Positions 45,598-55,431 of a stretch of DNA of 64,000 nt are shown here, piece after piece (within the stretch, counting starts at the first letter, position 1; every line of letters starts with the position of its first letter). The position numbers and the translations under genes are program-made. The notes beneath the pieces were generated by a model. That model was not told the origin of the DNA. It made no database searches and was given only the letters and a program-made list of their open reading frames with translations. The DNA comes from Methanocella_A sp963792125 (lineage in GTDB: Archaea; Halobacteriota; Methanocellia; Methanocellales; Methanocellaceae). The stretch lies in assembly GCA_963792125.1 (NCBI GenBank), contig CAWBVA010000001.1, positions 1 to 64,000 of the forward strand. The letters are read 5' to 3'.

Positions 45598-45663
45598 AAT
45601 GACTCACCTTACTGCCGCCCTGCATTCAGGGCTCTGCAATAGTATTGCCTGCAGTATAAATAA

Positions 45664-46093
45664 TTAGCGCTCCGATAAAAAGGGAAGAAAAAAGACGGGT
45701 TTCAGGACATCCAGTCCTTTACGAAGACACCGCGAGTTGATGTCTCTGGCCGTCTTGTACGCGTCATATGCCGCATAGAGACACACTATTAATGGTACGA
45801 TAAAGATCGGCAAACAGCACAGACAACCGACTCCCATGGTAAAGGCAGCCAGGATACCCCCGCCGATCAAATATATTACCACTACTACGCCCCATATAAT
45901 CAGATCCAGTACTCAGCAGTATGATACCTTTCTTTATCTGTCCGTTCAATATCTGGCCGAGGCCAGGTATTAAAAAGGATAAGATCGCGGATACTAGCGG
46001 ATTTTTCGGCGCCGCGCTGGCACTGGCGTACACCGGGGCTACCGGCGGAGGGGTTGGCGCTCCCGGAGGAGGCGTTATAGTTCCATCTACCAT
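45664..46093 (-). CDS. TM2-like membrane protein, Pro-rich N-terminus (frameshifted)
   Basis: 142 residues from the ATG at 46093 (GGTGAT upstream) with one extra base near 45907. MVDGTITPPPGAPTPPPVAP is a Pro-rich head; PLVSAILSFLIPGLGQILNG and KKGIILLST are the TM2-type GLGQ..NGQ..KG motif; the end is CLCCLPIFIVPLIVCLYAAY DAYKTARDINSRC. It is a paralogue of the preceding B-box protein. Confidence 0.78.
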
Positions 46094-46293
46094 CAATATC
46101 ACCTGTTCATAGCTATAATGTCGCAGGCATGCCACTGTGCCGGAAAGCGAACGTTCTCGCCGCCCATAATGAGGTAAGCAGACGCATGCGATATAAGCCG
46201 GTATTAGCGCTGATTAGCTATATAAATTTCTGGCTGCGCTTGTTTTCCGGAAAAAAGCTAACCGGCGGCCATTGCACGGCGAGAAAATGATGT

Positions 46294-47175
46294 CTATCCG
46301 ATCCTTCTTACCGCTTCCACCATGTTGGCCAGCTTCTGGAACGCTGCGTCCTTTCTGCGCAGGCGCATACCGCAGTCCGGGTCGATCCACATGTTCTTTT
46401 TGCCAATCTTCTCGATGCCCAGCCGGATGGTCTTCTCGATCATGTCCACGCTTTCGATGACGTCCGAAGTCGTGTCCAGGACGCCGAAGCCGATGGTCTT
46501 CCCGTGGGCCTCGATCAGTTCCCGGTCCATGGCATCCAGGTTCTTCGACTTCGCGAACTCATGGTCCAGCACCTGGACGTTGGCCTCCAGCAGCTTGCCG
46601 AAGACAGGACGGATGTCACCGCATACGTGCATAGCCGGTGTCTCCACGGCCTTCGCCACGATGTTGACCGCCTGGATGCCGGTCTCCAGGTCAGCTCCGA
46701 TGCTGAAGTAGGGCTCGTCGATCTGTATGACTTCTGCGCCGGCTGCGGCCAGCGCGCGCGCTTCGGCCGCCTGCGCGTATGCGATATCGAAGATCAGCTC
46801 AGGGTCGGCATTGGACTTGTATGGAGAGCCGGCCTCTACGACGGAACTCCTGGCCATTGTGGTAGGGCCGGTGACGATACCCTTTACCTTCGCCTTCGCG
46901 ATCTTCCGGGCAAACAGGTAGTCCCCGACGGTCGCGGGCCGGTCCGGCACCTCGATACGGCCGACGACACGGTAGCGGCCGCCTTCTTTGCGATAGCCGG
47001 GCATGTTCAGGGCGAAGATGCCTACCATGTCCGCACGCACCTGGCCGTCCGAGATGATAGCCACGCCCGCATGCTCCTGGTCCTTCACGGCAATTTCGAT
47101 GGCTTTCTTCACGTCATCTTCCGACTTGATCGCAATGCCCGATGGGTAGCTGCCCACCACCGTCGTGATCATCAT
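46294..47175 (-). CDS. Core MetE-type methionine synthase (C-terminal domain only)
   Basis: 293 residues, about the size of the catalytic C-terminal barrel of MetE; the N-terminal domain is absent, as in archaeal core-MetE proteins thought to take methyl from a corrinoid protein. Motifs: TTVVGSYPSG, GVAIISDGQVRADMV, VTGPTTMARSS, IQIDEPYFSIG, zinc ligands in MHVCGDI (His, Cys), FGVLDTTSD and WIDPDCGMRLR (Cys). It methylates homocysteine to methionine. Confidence 0.9.
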   Translation of the reverse strand: MMITTVVGSYPSGIAIKSEDDVKKAIEIAVKDQEHAGVAIISDGQVRADMVGIFALNMPGYRKEGGRYRVVGRIEVPDRPATVGDYLFARKIAKAKVKGIVTGPTTMARSSVVEAGSPYKSNADPELIFDIAYAQAAEARALAAAGAEVIQIDEPYFSIGADLETGIQAVNIVAKAVETPAMHVCGDIRPVFGKLLEANVQVLDHEFAKSKNLDAMDRELIEAHGKTIGFGVLDTTSDVIESVDMIEKTIRLGIEKIGKKNMWIDPDCGMRLRRKDAAFQKLANMVEAVRRIG

Positions 47176-47365
47176 GATATCGAAATATAGGTACCTCTCG
47201 TGATATTATATTTTTGTCAACGCCGGTTAATGGTAACCGGGACAAATCTATTCTCATTCTTAGAATATGTGAATTATAAAAACGTAATAAAAGATTTATA
47301 AACAAGTAATTGCTTATTGAATTTACGTATATAATGTACTTACAAATCAAGAAGAGGGTATGTCG

Positions 47366-47593
47366 ATGAGAAAATTCGGGAACTTCGAAATCCTTGGCGC
47401 GGCAATAACGACCATAGGTGTCATGTTCTTAGTCATGAACGGACTCGCCTACTTCAACGTTATTCCCATGGTGGGCGCCGGATTCGGCACAGCCATTGTC
47501 AGCCTGCTGATGGCGACGAACGGCTACATGATCATGCTGTACGGCATGTCCAGCAACCACACGACAGCGGCTATGGCAATGAGCCTGCCCTGA
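47366..47593 (+). CDS. Small two-TM membrane protein
   Basis: 75 residues from the ATG at 47366 (GAGGG eight bases upstream; ATG 47360 is too close to the SD). Two hydrophobic helices: FEILGAAITTIGVMFLVMNG and GAGFGTAIVSLLMATNGYMI, then a short Met/Thr-rich end. AT-rich promoter sequence lies at 47290-47340. No family recognised. Confidence 0.6.
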   Translation: MRKFGNFEILGAAITTIGVMFLVMNGLAYFNVIPMVGAGFGTAIVSLLMATNGYMIMLYGMSSNHTTAAMAMSLP

Positions 47594-47634
47594 ACTGAAA
47601 TGGTTCAGAAAAATATTATTTTAAGCCCGGTCGA

Positions 47635-48204
47635 TTAGCTCGCGTGGAGCTTCTTCAAGAGCCAGGCCATATTCGACGCGACGTTTCTGACCGTCTGTAT
47701 ACCTTCCTCGTCCTTTTTCACGTCCTCGTGTGCATGACCGTAGGCTACGTTCCAGTATGTGGAGCCCGGCACGATCATCCCGTTGATGAAGAAGAAGTAG
47801 TTGAGCTGCGCGAAGGTAAAGTTAGCCCCCGCCCGGCGCGCGACGGCGATCGCGGCGCCTACTTTGCGCTCCAGCGTCCGGCCCCGCTTCATGGACACAT
47901 AGCCTGTGCGGTCCAGCAAAGCCATGACCTGCGGCGAGGCCGAGCCGTAGTATACCGGGCTGCCGACGATGATGCCGTCCGCCGCTTCTATCTTCTCGAA
48001 AATTTCCTGGAAGTCGTCCTCGATCTTGCAGTTCTGGAGCTCGGAACAGGCATTGCAGGCCTCGCAGGGAGCGACGTTCTTCTCGCCGAGCCGGATCATC
48101 TCGGTTTCGATGCCCTCCTTCTTCAGGACCGTTAACGCTTCGTTCACCAGATATTCCGTGTTGCCCCTCGGCCTGGGGCTGCCGACGATGCCAATAACTT
48201 TCAT
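47635..48204 (-). CDS. Iron-sulfur flavoprotein (Isf family, NADPH-dependent FMN reductase fold)
   Basis: 189 residues from the ATG at 48204. Flavodoxin-like FMN site KVIGIVGSPRPRGNTEYLV and IIVGSPVYYGSASPQVMALL. The compact Cys motif CEACNACSELQNC binds the [4Fe-4S] cluster as in Methanosarcina Isf. Such proteins shuttle electrons from ferredoxin and can reduce O2 or H2O2, which would fit the oxidative-stress content of the window. Confidence 0.9.
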   Translation of the reverse strand: MKVIGIVGSPRPRGNTEYLVNEALTVLKKEGIETEMIRLGEKNVAPCEACNACSELQNCKIEDDFQEIFEKIEAADGIIVGSPVYYGSASPQVMALLDRTGYVSMKRGRTLERKVGAAIAVARRAGANFTFAQLNYFFFINGMIVPGSTYWNVAYGHAHEDVKKDEEGIQTVRNVASNMAWLLKKLHAS

Positions 48205-48318
48205 GTGCATGCACCTTGACTATCGTATCTTCGAAGGCGGGCAACGTATATAAAAATCATGCCGCAGCCGGGCGGGACGACCCCGGAGTCTCTCGCGCAA
48301 ACGGCCACTCATGGCATC

Positions 48319-49362
48319 CTATAATGTTACGATCCGGTCTTTTGTGACGCCTTTCCAGGCATCGACAAACGCGTCCGGGCTGACGCCAGGGAACGTGTCG
48401 ATGATGCAGACGTCGCACCCTTTGACGATACCGGCAAGCTGCCGGAGGTCGCCGTGGTAAACGTCGATCTCGACAGCCCCGGAAGCCCGGGCGACCAGCG
48501 TCGGCTCTTTGCTGATCAGGGGCAGTCCATCCGTTGCTGTGATCTGCCTCAGCTCGACGCCGAGCATTTTACTGTTGACCTCGATGTTGAGCAGGATGTT
48601 TTTAACCGCGGGAAGCCAGGCATCGTTGAGAATGACTCTTCTGGCCCCGGATGCGGCTGCCAGCAGCCCCAGCGTGCCAGCGCTGGCCAGCCCGTCGACA
48701 ACGATCTTATCCTGCAGCCCGCCGTCGAGGAACATCTGTTCCAGCACCTTGATCTTGACGGAGTTGTTCCGCCGGAACTCGATGTGCATCTGGCTGTGGT
48801 TCCGGTAGAAGGCCATTTCGCCTAACAGGCTGGACACGATATCCGACCGCACGTCGCAGCCGGCCAGCAGCTCGTAGGTATGTGGCTTCGCACCTACATC
48901 AGACAGGCCGACGCTCTTCAAGGGCCCGCCGGTCCGCTTCAGCACGCCTTTGACCTCGGGGACTTCGGCGACAATGAGCCCGGCAGTCGCCCTGTCGACC
49001 TCGTCCAGCAGGACGATCAGGCTTTTACTGCCCAGCCGGGGTGCCTCGAACATCTCGAAGCCGCAGGCAATCAGTGGCGAGCCCACGTCCCTCAGCGGCG
49101 TCCGCCCGCTTTTAAGGCCACGACTGACCAGTATCCCCAGCACGTGGGCCATCACGTAGTCGATGTGGCGTTTGCCGCAGGCAGGACATCGGCCTGCGTC
49201 CCGGTCGAAAAACTGCCCCATGCCGGAAAAAGGCAGGAGCTTGTCCAGTGGCTGCACTGTCGCGCATACGTTGCAGGGCGCGTACATGCCGGCGGAACCG
49301 GCGATAAGCTCTTCCGCAGGCCTGACGCAGTCCAGGCTGCCACATGTAGGACAAATGACCAT
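48319..49362 (-). CDS. Zinc-ribbon protein with class I methyltransferase-like domain
   Basis: 347 residues. N-terminal zinc ribbons CPTCGSLDC, CNVCATVQ and CPACGKRH. Residues about 195-330 look like a Rossmann methyltransferase: NNSVKIKVLEQMFLDGGLQD then VVDGLASAGTLGLLAAASGA, ARRVILNDAWLPAVKNILLN, resembling Trm1-type order, and IDVYHGDLRQLAG. Substrate unknown; an RNA target is possible given the zinc ribbons. Confidence 0.7.
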   Translation of the reverse strand: MVICPTCGSLDCVRPAEELIAGSAGMYAPCNVCATVQPLDKLLPFSGMGQFFDRDAGRCPACGKRHIDYVMAHVLGILVSRGLKSGRTPLRDVGSPLIACGFEMFEAPRLGSKSLIVLLDEVDRATAGLIVAEVPEVKGVLKRTGGPLKSVGLSDVGAKPHTYELLAGCDVRSDIVSSLLGEMAFYRNHSQMHIEFRRNNSVKIKVLEQMFLDGGLQDKIVVDGLASAGTLGLLAAASGARRVILNDAWLPAVKNILLNIEVNSKMLGVELRQITATDGLPLISKEPTLVARASGAVEIDVYHGDLRQLAGIVKGCDVCIIDTFPGVSPDAFVDAWKGVTKDRIVTL

Positions 49363-49576
49363 AATGACAGTAGATGCGATGTGGAAATATTAATTGCTTA
49401 TGGTTATCCGGCTGTGGGAGCGATCTAAGTGGCGAATAACTGGAAATTAGCCAGTGCTCCCGTAAAAACACCGATAATATGACCTGCGAGAGTCAATAAA
49501 GTGCCTGACAGCAGAACCGGTGGATATATAACCATTTAACCACAAAAATAACATACTAAATAGAAAGGCGTCAGAT

Positions 49577-50345
49577 ATGAGTGACGATCCAGGGCTTAAG
49601 ACAGACCACGACTCAAATATTTTTCAGATGGTAAAAAGGAAGATTTCCGTATTATCGCCATCCGCACACCACAACTCCAGCCATAAACCAGCAAACCGAT
49701 CTACCTGCGGACTATGAAGCCTCGATACGGGATGTGGTCGGGAAGATAGAACAGTTGCCGGACAGTGACTGTAATGATGATTTAAAATGCAGTTCATATA
49801 GCGCAGGCAGCATTTATACCCGGAACACCGGAATATCTGCCCCTTATGTCAGCGCAACAGGTAAACAGGGGACGGATAATAAACGCGCCGGACCGGGGGC
49901 ACCGCGTACAGTGGCACGCCAGGTACCTGCTGTCGCCAGAAAGCCAAGCAGGGAAGAGCTTCTTTGTAAACAGAATACGGGACTGTACGACTCGCTCGAA
50001 AACGAGGACATTCCGACTGCGGTGACCATAATAGATGCGATGGGCTTCACGATGAACATGGGCGCCGCCGACGTGCTGGCCATTCTGCTCGAATACCCGG
50101 ACGAGGACATCCGGGCGCATTCGGCAATAGCCCTGGGAAGACTGGGCCAGAGGGCCACGGTCGAGCCTCTGATCAAAGCGCTCGACGATAAGTCGTCGCA
50201 GGTCAGTGAAAACGCCGCCATCGCCCTCGGCGCGATAGGGGACAACCGCGCGGAAATCCCGCTGCAGAAAGTGCCGGTGGACAATCCCCGGGTCAAGAGA
50301 GCCGCAGTCAATGCGCTGGCACGGATAGAGAACAAGAGAATCTGA
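49577..50345 (+). CDS. HEAT-repeat protein (frameshifted near N-terminus)
   Basis: About 255 residues. Starts at ATG 49577 (AAAGGCG upstream) with MSDDPGLKTDHDSNIFQMVK; a +1 shift near 49668 leads to TTPAINQQTDLPADYEASIR and onward. Residues about 150-250 are PBS-lyase HEAT repeats: EDIRAHSAIALGRLGQRATV EPLIKAL, SQVSENAAIALGAIGDNRAE, PRVKRAAVNALARIENK. A protein-interaction scaffold is likely; partner unknown. Confidence 0.75.
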
Positions 50346-50405
50346 ATCGACTGCGGACGGACAGGTCAATACAATTAAATACGATGCAGCCGCCAGAGGA
50401 TTAAG

Positions 50406-50975
50406 ATGACAAGCGCGATGGTGGTCACGGACCGGGGAAACGTGTTCGAGACGCTGTTTCTGGAACAGGGGATGGTCTGCAGGCAGGTGACGCCTCCGGC
50501 CTTCGGGTCACCCTACTGTCAACCTGTAAAGCTCCTGATCGTCCCGTCGGGGTTCGCCGCTCCGAAGTATTACAAAGGCGTGCTCCCGGCGCTGGAGCGG
50601 AACGCAGACAAGATCGGCAAGTTCATCGAGAACGGCGGCATTGTTCTCGCCTTCGGGGCTATTGTCGACGATTACGAATATGACTGGCTGCCAGTGAAAC
50701 TCGCCTACCACATGAAGTTCAAAGAGGCTGACGTCCGCCTGGTGAAGCCTGACGACCCGGCCGCCGCGTTCGTCAAGCCGGGCGTGCTGGACTGTGACGG
50801 ATACTTCACCGCCTGGGACGGCGACGTCGTCATGGTCAGGGAAGAGGACCGGCCGGTGCTGGTCAGCATAAAGTACGGCGAAGGCTATGTCATCGCTTCC
50901 GCGCTGCACCAGTGGCCGTCGCCCGAATTTCTCAAGTGGGCCTGCGGCTCTGACCGGGAGCCGTTGAGGCTGTAA
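50406..50975 (+). CDS. Class I glutamine-amidotransferase-fold protein of unknown function
   Basis: 189 residues. The alternation KLLIVPSGFAAPKYYKGVLP, KIGKFIENGGIVLAFGAIVD and PVLVSIKYGEGYVIASALHQ WPSPEFLKW looks like the ThuA/GATase1 flavodoxin-like fold, but the usual catalytic Cys is missing at the expected turn (AFGAI). No function assigned. The start is ATG 50406. Confidence 0.6.
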   Translation: MTSAMVVTDRGNVFETLFLEQGMVCRQVTPPAFGSPYCQPVKLLIVPSGFAAPKYYKGVLPALERNADKIGKFIENGGIVLAFGAIVDDYEYDWLPVKLAYHMKFKEADVRLVKPDDPAAAFVKPGVLDCDGYFTAWDGDVVMVREEDRPVLVSIKYGEGYVIASALHQWPSPEFLKWACGSDREPLRL

Positions 50976-51068
50976 AGCGCCGGGCACTTTTTTCACCCGT
51001 TTATCGACAGTCGAGACAAGGGTTTTATAGCGTTATAGATAATTCAGTGTATACAAGGGGATGAGAAC

Positions 51069-51608
51069 ATCCAGGAAGACCGCAAGGACATTAAACAGCT
51101 TTTCATGCAGAACAAGCCCTGCTCTATCCTGCTGGCGATCCCGCGCTCAGAGAAGCCTTACGTATCCACCCTGATGAAAGAGGCGGACACTACCTTCGCC
51201 CACACGACGAACATCCTCTCGGACATGGAGGCTTACGGCCTCGTGGAGTTCGTCAGCGAAGGCCGCATGAAATACGTGAAGCTGACCCGGCGCGGCAGGG
51301 ACATCCTGAAATCGCTGCAATCGCTGGACGGCGCTCTCGGCGGCGGGGACCTGCTCAAGGACCTGAAACGCCTCGAAGTACGGGTGAACGGTATCGAGAC
51401 AAGGCTGAAGGCGGGGGAGCTTAGCGAGAAAATTGCCAGGCGGACCGTAAAGGCCTTAGAGGAGATCACCGTCAGGTCTGGCACTATCGAACGCGAGGCC
51501 GTGCTGTTCAGGAACGAGCACCTTGACTATGAGGTCAAGGTCATGAAGGAACGGCTCGTGTACCTGAAGACAAAGCTGCCGGCATGCGAAAGCGCCCCGG
51601 AGCAATAG
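51069..51608 (+). CDS. Winged-helix transcriptional regulator, apparent ATC start
   Basis: Winged helix KPCSILLAIPRSEKPYVSTL, TTFAHTTNILSDMEAYGLVE, GRMKYVKLTRRGRDILKSLQ, then a coiled-coil C-terminal part (LLKDLKRLEVRVNGIETRLK). The first ATG (51105) has no SD and cuts the first helix; twelve codons upstream ATC (51069) follows GGGGATGA at normal spacing and adds IQEDRKDIKQLF. Coordinates use ATC, 179 residues; the ATG form has 167. MarR/ArsR-like family; target unknown. Confidence 0.75.
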   Translation: MQEDRKDIKQLFMQNKPCSILLAIPRSEKPYVSTLMKEADTTFAHTTNILSDMEAYGLVEFVSEGRMKYVKLTRRGRDILKSLQSLDGALGGGDLLKDLKRLEVRVNGIETRLKAGELSEKIARRTVKALEEITVRSGTIEREAVLFRNEHLDYEVKVMKERLVYLKTKLPACESAPEQ

Positions 51609-51672
51609 TTTCATCGAGCAGTTGAGTTAATAGTTAATACTCGCCTGCCCATCAATAACAAGAGGATGCCCT

Positions 51673-53088
51673 ATGAACTTTATCCACACGGCCGACCTGC
51701 ACCTTGGCTACCGGCAGTATGAGCTGGACCAGCGGTTCCGGGACTTCGGCAGCTCGTTCCTGAAGGTCGTAGAGTACGCCATAGCAGAAAAGGTAGAGTT
51801 CGTGCTGGTCGCCGGCGACCTGTTCAACTCCCGGAACATCAACGCGCCCACATATATGCAGGCGTTCCACATCCTGTCAGAGCTGAAAGCGGCAGGCATC
51901 CGCTGCGTGGCCATCGCAGGCAATCACGACAGGCCCTTTCTTAGAGATCACATGTCGTGGCTGGAGGCGCTGGAAAAACATGACCTCATTGCCCTTATCA
52001 GGCCAGGCGAAGAAAAGCTGATGGAGCATTACATCGACATCGGTGACACCAGGATCTTCGGCATGAGCTACGCGGGCTCGTCCACATCGGCGATCATCCC
52101 CCGCATCGCGGACGAGATCAGGGAGATCAACACATCGAAACCCCCGGGGTACACCATTCTCATGATGCATGCAGGCGTCGAAGGGCAGACGAAAGGCAAC
52201 ATCATCGGCGAGACTCCCTATGAAGACTTCCTCAAGCTGAAAGACGTCGTGGACTACCTTGCGCTCGGGCACTACCATAATGCATATGTGCTGGACAGCT
52301 GGGCCTATAACCCCGGCAGCCCGGACACCTGCTCGCTGTCGGAAGTGAACGAGCCTAAAGGGTTCTATCATGTAAAGGACGGAAAGGCGACTCTTATAGA
52401 CAAAGAGATCAAACGACGCCCCTTCATCTTCGCGAGCGTTAAACTCGAGGACCACCTGGATGCGCCGTCGCTTATCGCAGCGCTCGAAAAGAAAGTAGCG
52501 TCGATGCCCAGGCCGGATGAGCAGCCGGTCGTCATCGTCTCGTTCCGCGGCTGCCTCGGCTTCGACCGATCTCACATCGACGTCGAGCACGTAAAACAGA
52601 TCGTTACAGAGAAGTTCGACCCCCTGTACGTGGACGTGCGTTTCGACCTGTCCAACGACCCGTTCTGCATTTCAGGCGTCGATGCCGAGGGCATCGACCG
52701 TGTAGCCATCGAGCGAGAGGTGCTGAGCCGGTTTGCCGCGGCAGACAGCATGCTGTCGGACTACGGCCACTATTTTGCCGCATCGTTGTCCGAGGTGAAG
52801 GACCTGGCTGTCAAAGGCGCTGACGCTGAAACGATGGACACGCTGATGAGGAAGACCTTCGAGGACATAAAGAACAAGAAGGCGCCCGTCTCCGAAAAAG
52901 CTATCGTCGTGGTAAAGGCCGCAGAGGAAACGAAGCCGCCTGCAGAGACTGAAACAGGGCCTGTCGTCGCTCCTGCGCCGAAGCCTGCGAAGGAAAGGAA
53001 GAAAAAGCCTGTCCCGCCGGTGGAAGAACCTCCCGCGCCGAAGGTACAGCGGAAAACGCTCAGCGAGTTCTGGGGTGGCAAAGCATGA
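51673..53088 (+). CDS. mre11: DNA double-strand break repair nuclease Mre11
   Basis: 471 residues. Phosphoesterase motifs in order: FIHTADLHLGY, LVAGDLFNS, AIAGNHDRPF, MMHAGVEGQ, LGHYHNAYV, all metal ligands present. Mn-dependent 3'-5' exonuclease and endonuclease working with Rad50. A Pro/Lys-rich linker leads to the final KTLSEFWGG, similar to a PCNA-binding peptide but without the Gln at the first position. Overlaps rad50 by four bases. Confidence 0.95.
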   Translation: MNFIHTADLHLGYRQYELDQRFRDFGSSFLKVVEYAIAEKVEFVLVAGDLFNSRNINAPTYMQAFHILSELKAAGIRCVAIAGNHDRPFLRDHMSWLEALEKHDLIALIRPGEEKLMEHYIDIGDTRIFGMSYAGSSTSAIIPRIADEIREINTSKPPGYTILMMHAGVEGQTKGNIIGETPYEDFLKLKDVVDYLALGHYHNAYVLDSWAYNPGSPDTCSLSEVNEPKGFYHVKDGKATLIDKEIKRRPFIFASVKLEDHLDAPSLIAALEKKVASMPRPDEQPVVIVSFRGCLGFDRSHIDVEHVKQIVTEKFDPLYVDVRFDLSNDPFCISGVDAEGIDRVAIEREVLSRFAAADSMLSDYGHYFAASLSEVKDLAVKGADAETMDTLMRKTFEDIKNKKAPVSEKAIVVVKAAEETKPPAETETGPVVAPAPKPAKERKKKPVPPVEEPPAPKVQRKTLSEFWGGKA

Positions 53089-55431
53089 TCATCCGCAGGA
53101 TTTCGCTGGAGAACATCAAGAGCTACAAGGCGGCAGAAGTCGAGCTGGCCGACGGCATCACCGGCATCGCAGGCCTGAACGGCTCCGGTAAGTCCACGGT
53201 GCTGGAAGCGATCGGATATACGTTATTCGACTGCCTGGCGTATACGCAGAGCGAGTTCGTCCGCAAGGGCGAGAAGACCGGCAGGGTCTCCATTACGTTC
53301 GAGGGCGCGGACGGCCTGGATTATACAGTCACGCGCAAGTGCGGCGCCTCGCAGGCCTACCACATCGAGAACGAGCAGGGTGTCAGGCTCTGCGAGGGCA
53401 AGGAGGATGTTGGCGATATGCTATGCGAGCTGCTCGGCTACAAGGTCAATGAGCTGAAGCAGCTGCGATCACTGTTCGAGAACGCTATCGGGGTGCTGCA
53501 GGGCACCTTCGTCTCGGAGTTCCTGGAGAGCAAGGACAAGCGGAAGGCGATCTTCAACCCGCTGCTGCGCATCGAGGAGTACGACCTCGCCTCGAAGAAC
53601 ATGCTCTCGCTGAAGAACCTGGTCGAGCGGCGAATCGAAACTCTCGAAAACGAGAAGAAGTTCCTCGAAGGTCGGGCGGACAAGCTGGCGACGCTGGAAG
53701 ACGAGAAGAAAAAGCTGGAGGCCGAAAGCCAGGGCTTCACCGCACAGGCTGCCGAGAAAAAGCGCCTGCTATGACGAGGCCCGTATGAAGAAAGAGGCGA
53801 TGGACGCCGTAGAGAAGGTCGTGCGGGAACTGGAGGCACGACAGCGCGTCGCCATGGCGGAGTTTACCGGTGCCGGACGCGACCTGGACGCGGCCCGCAA
53901 GCAGCTCGATGCCGCAGAAGCCGCTGCAGGACGCATGCGGGAGAGTGAGCCCGGCTACAAAGCATACCAGGCGAAGCTGGAAGAAAGGGAAGCCCTCGAA
54001 AAGAAACGCGTCGAACGGGATGAGGTCAAGAACGCGATCGATGCCATCCATAATAAGCTGACCGAGCTCAAGATTCACGACGGCAACTGCGATAAAACAC
54101 TGGTCGAGGTCGCGCAGGCCGAAAAAGAGCTGCCTGCACTGGAGCAGAAGGCGGCAGAGCAGGAGCGCCTGGAGGACGAGAAGGCGAAGGTCGCCTCTAT
54201 GGCCAGCGCCAGGGATATTGAGCTTGCCCAGGTCAGGGAGAGAATGGCCCGGGCAAAAGGGAGCAAAGGCAACACATGCCCGGTCCTGCTGGGCGTCGAG
54301 TGTTCGTCCGTCCACGATTTCTCAGCGTATTTCGGCGAGCAGGTAAAGCGTATAGAGGATGACAGAACCAGCCTGCTGGCAAAGATGAACGAGATCGGCT
54401 TTAAGACTAAAGCGCTGGGCAACGCGAAGATCGAGCTGGCGGTCCGGCGGGAAACCTTAAAGAAGCGTGAAAAAGCCCGGGCTGAAAAAGAGGCCATCGC
54501 AAAAGACATCCAGGCAAAGAACGCCGAGGTAATGCCACTGGTCATCAAGCTCAACGGCTTCGGGCCTCTGGCCAGGTCGATCGAGGCAGTAAACGCGGAA
54601 ATCAAGAACCTCAGGCCCCAATACGAGGCATACCAGCAGAACCTGAAGCTGGCAGGCCAGAAGGACGACCTGCAGAAGGCCCTGGCAAAGGCGACATCGA
54701 TACGGGCGCAGCACGAGCAAAAGCTCCGGGAGATCGGCACAGAGCTGGAGGAAAAGCAGCGGTCTTATGACAGGGAAGGACACGCGAAAGCGAAGGCTGC
54801 CTGCGAGTCGCTGTCAGGCGAGATCGCCTCGATTGCGGCCCGAATTGAGGCCGGCGCCCGTCGGTTGTCGGCAGTCAACGCTGACATCGGCCAGATCGCC
54901 CTCGACCTGGCCAGGGTTAAGGAGATCGGACAAAGCCAGGACGCCGAGCGCGAGTACCTGCGGTTCGTCGACCTGTCGCGGAGCATCCTCAAGATGGCCG
55001 GCCCGGAGATCGTGAAGGTCTATCTCGACTACATATCGCGGGAGGCCACGAGCATGTACTGTGAGATCGCCAACGATCGCCGCGTGGAAATCCGCTGGAC
55101 GCCGGACTACGACATCCTGCTGATCGAGGACGGCCGGGAGCGGGCGTTCCGGCAGCTCTCCGGCGGCGAGCAGATGAGCGCCGCCCTGGCCGTGAGACTC
55201 GCCATCCTGAAGATACTGACCAGCAGCGACGTGGTCTTCCTCGACGAGCCCACGCAGAACCTGGACGAGAGCCGCCGGCTGAACCTGGCGCAGGAAATCC
55301 TCCGCATCAGGGGCTTCAAGCAGATGATCGTCATCTCCCACGACGATACGTTCAACTCCAACCTGGAGAACGTCATCGAGATCGAGAAAGTCAACGGCGA
55401 AAGCGGCGTCAGGGGGCGGCCCGTTGCTTGA
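53085..55431 (+). CDS. rad50: Rad50 ATPase with atypical zinc hook (frameshifted)
   Basis: 781 residues after removing one base near 53770. Walker A GLNGSGKSTVLEAIGY; long coiled coils; signature QLSGGEQMSAALAVRLAILK; Walker B VVFLDEPTQNLDES; H-loop MIVISHDD. At the coiled-coil apex, where CxxC is expected, the sequence is NTCPVLLGVECSSVHDF: two Cys with seven residues between. The shift falls in the coiled coil (EKKRLL then YDEARMKKEAMDAVEK). Holds and unwinds DNA ends for Mre11. Confidence 0.93.

Noticed and set aside
53769..53790. Two separate proteins (Rad50 N- and C-terminal genes)
   Set aside because: The break lies inside one coiled coil and one base restores it; same error type as in many other genes here.
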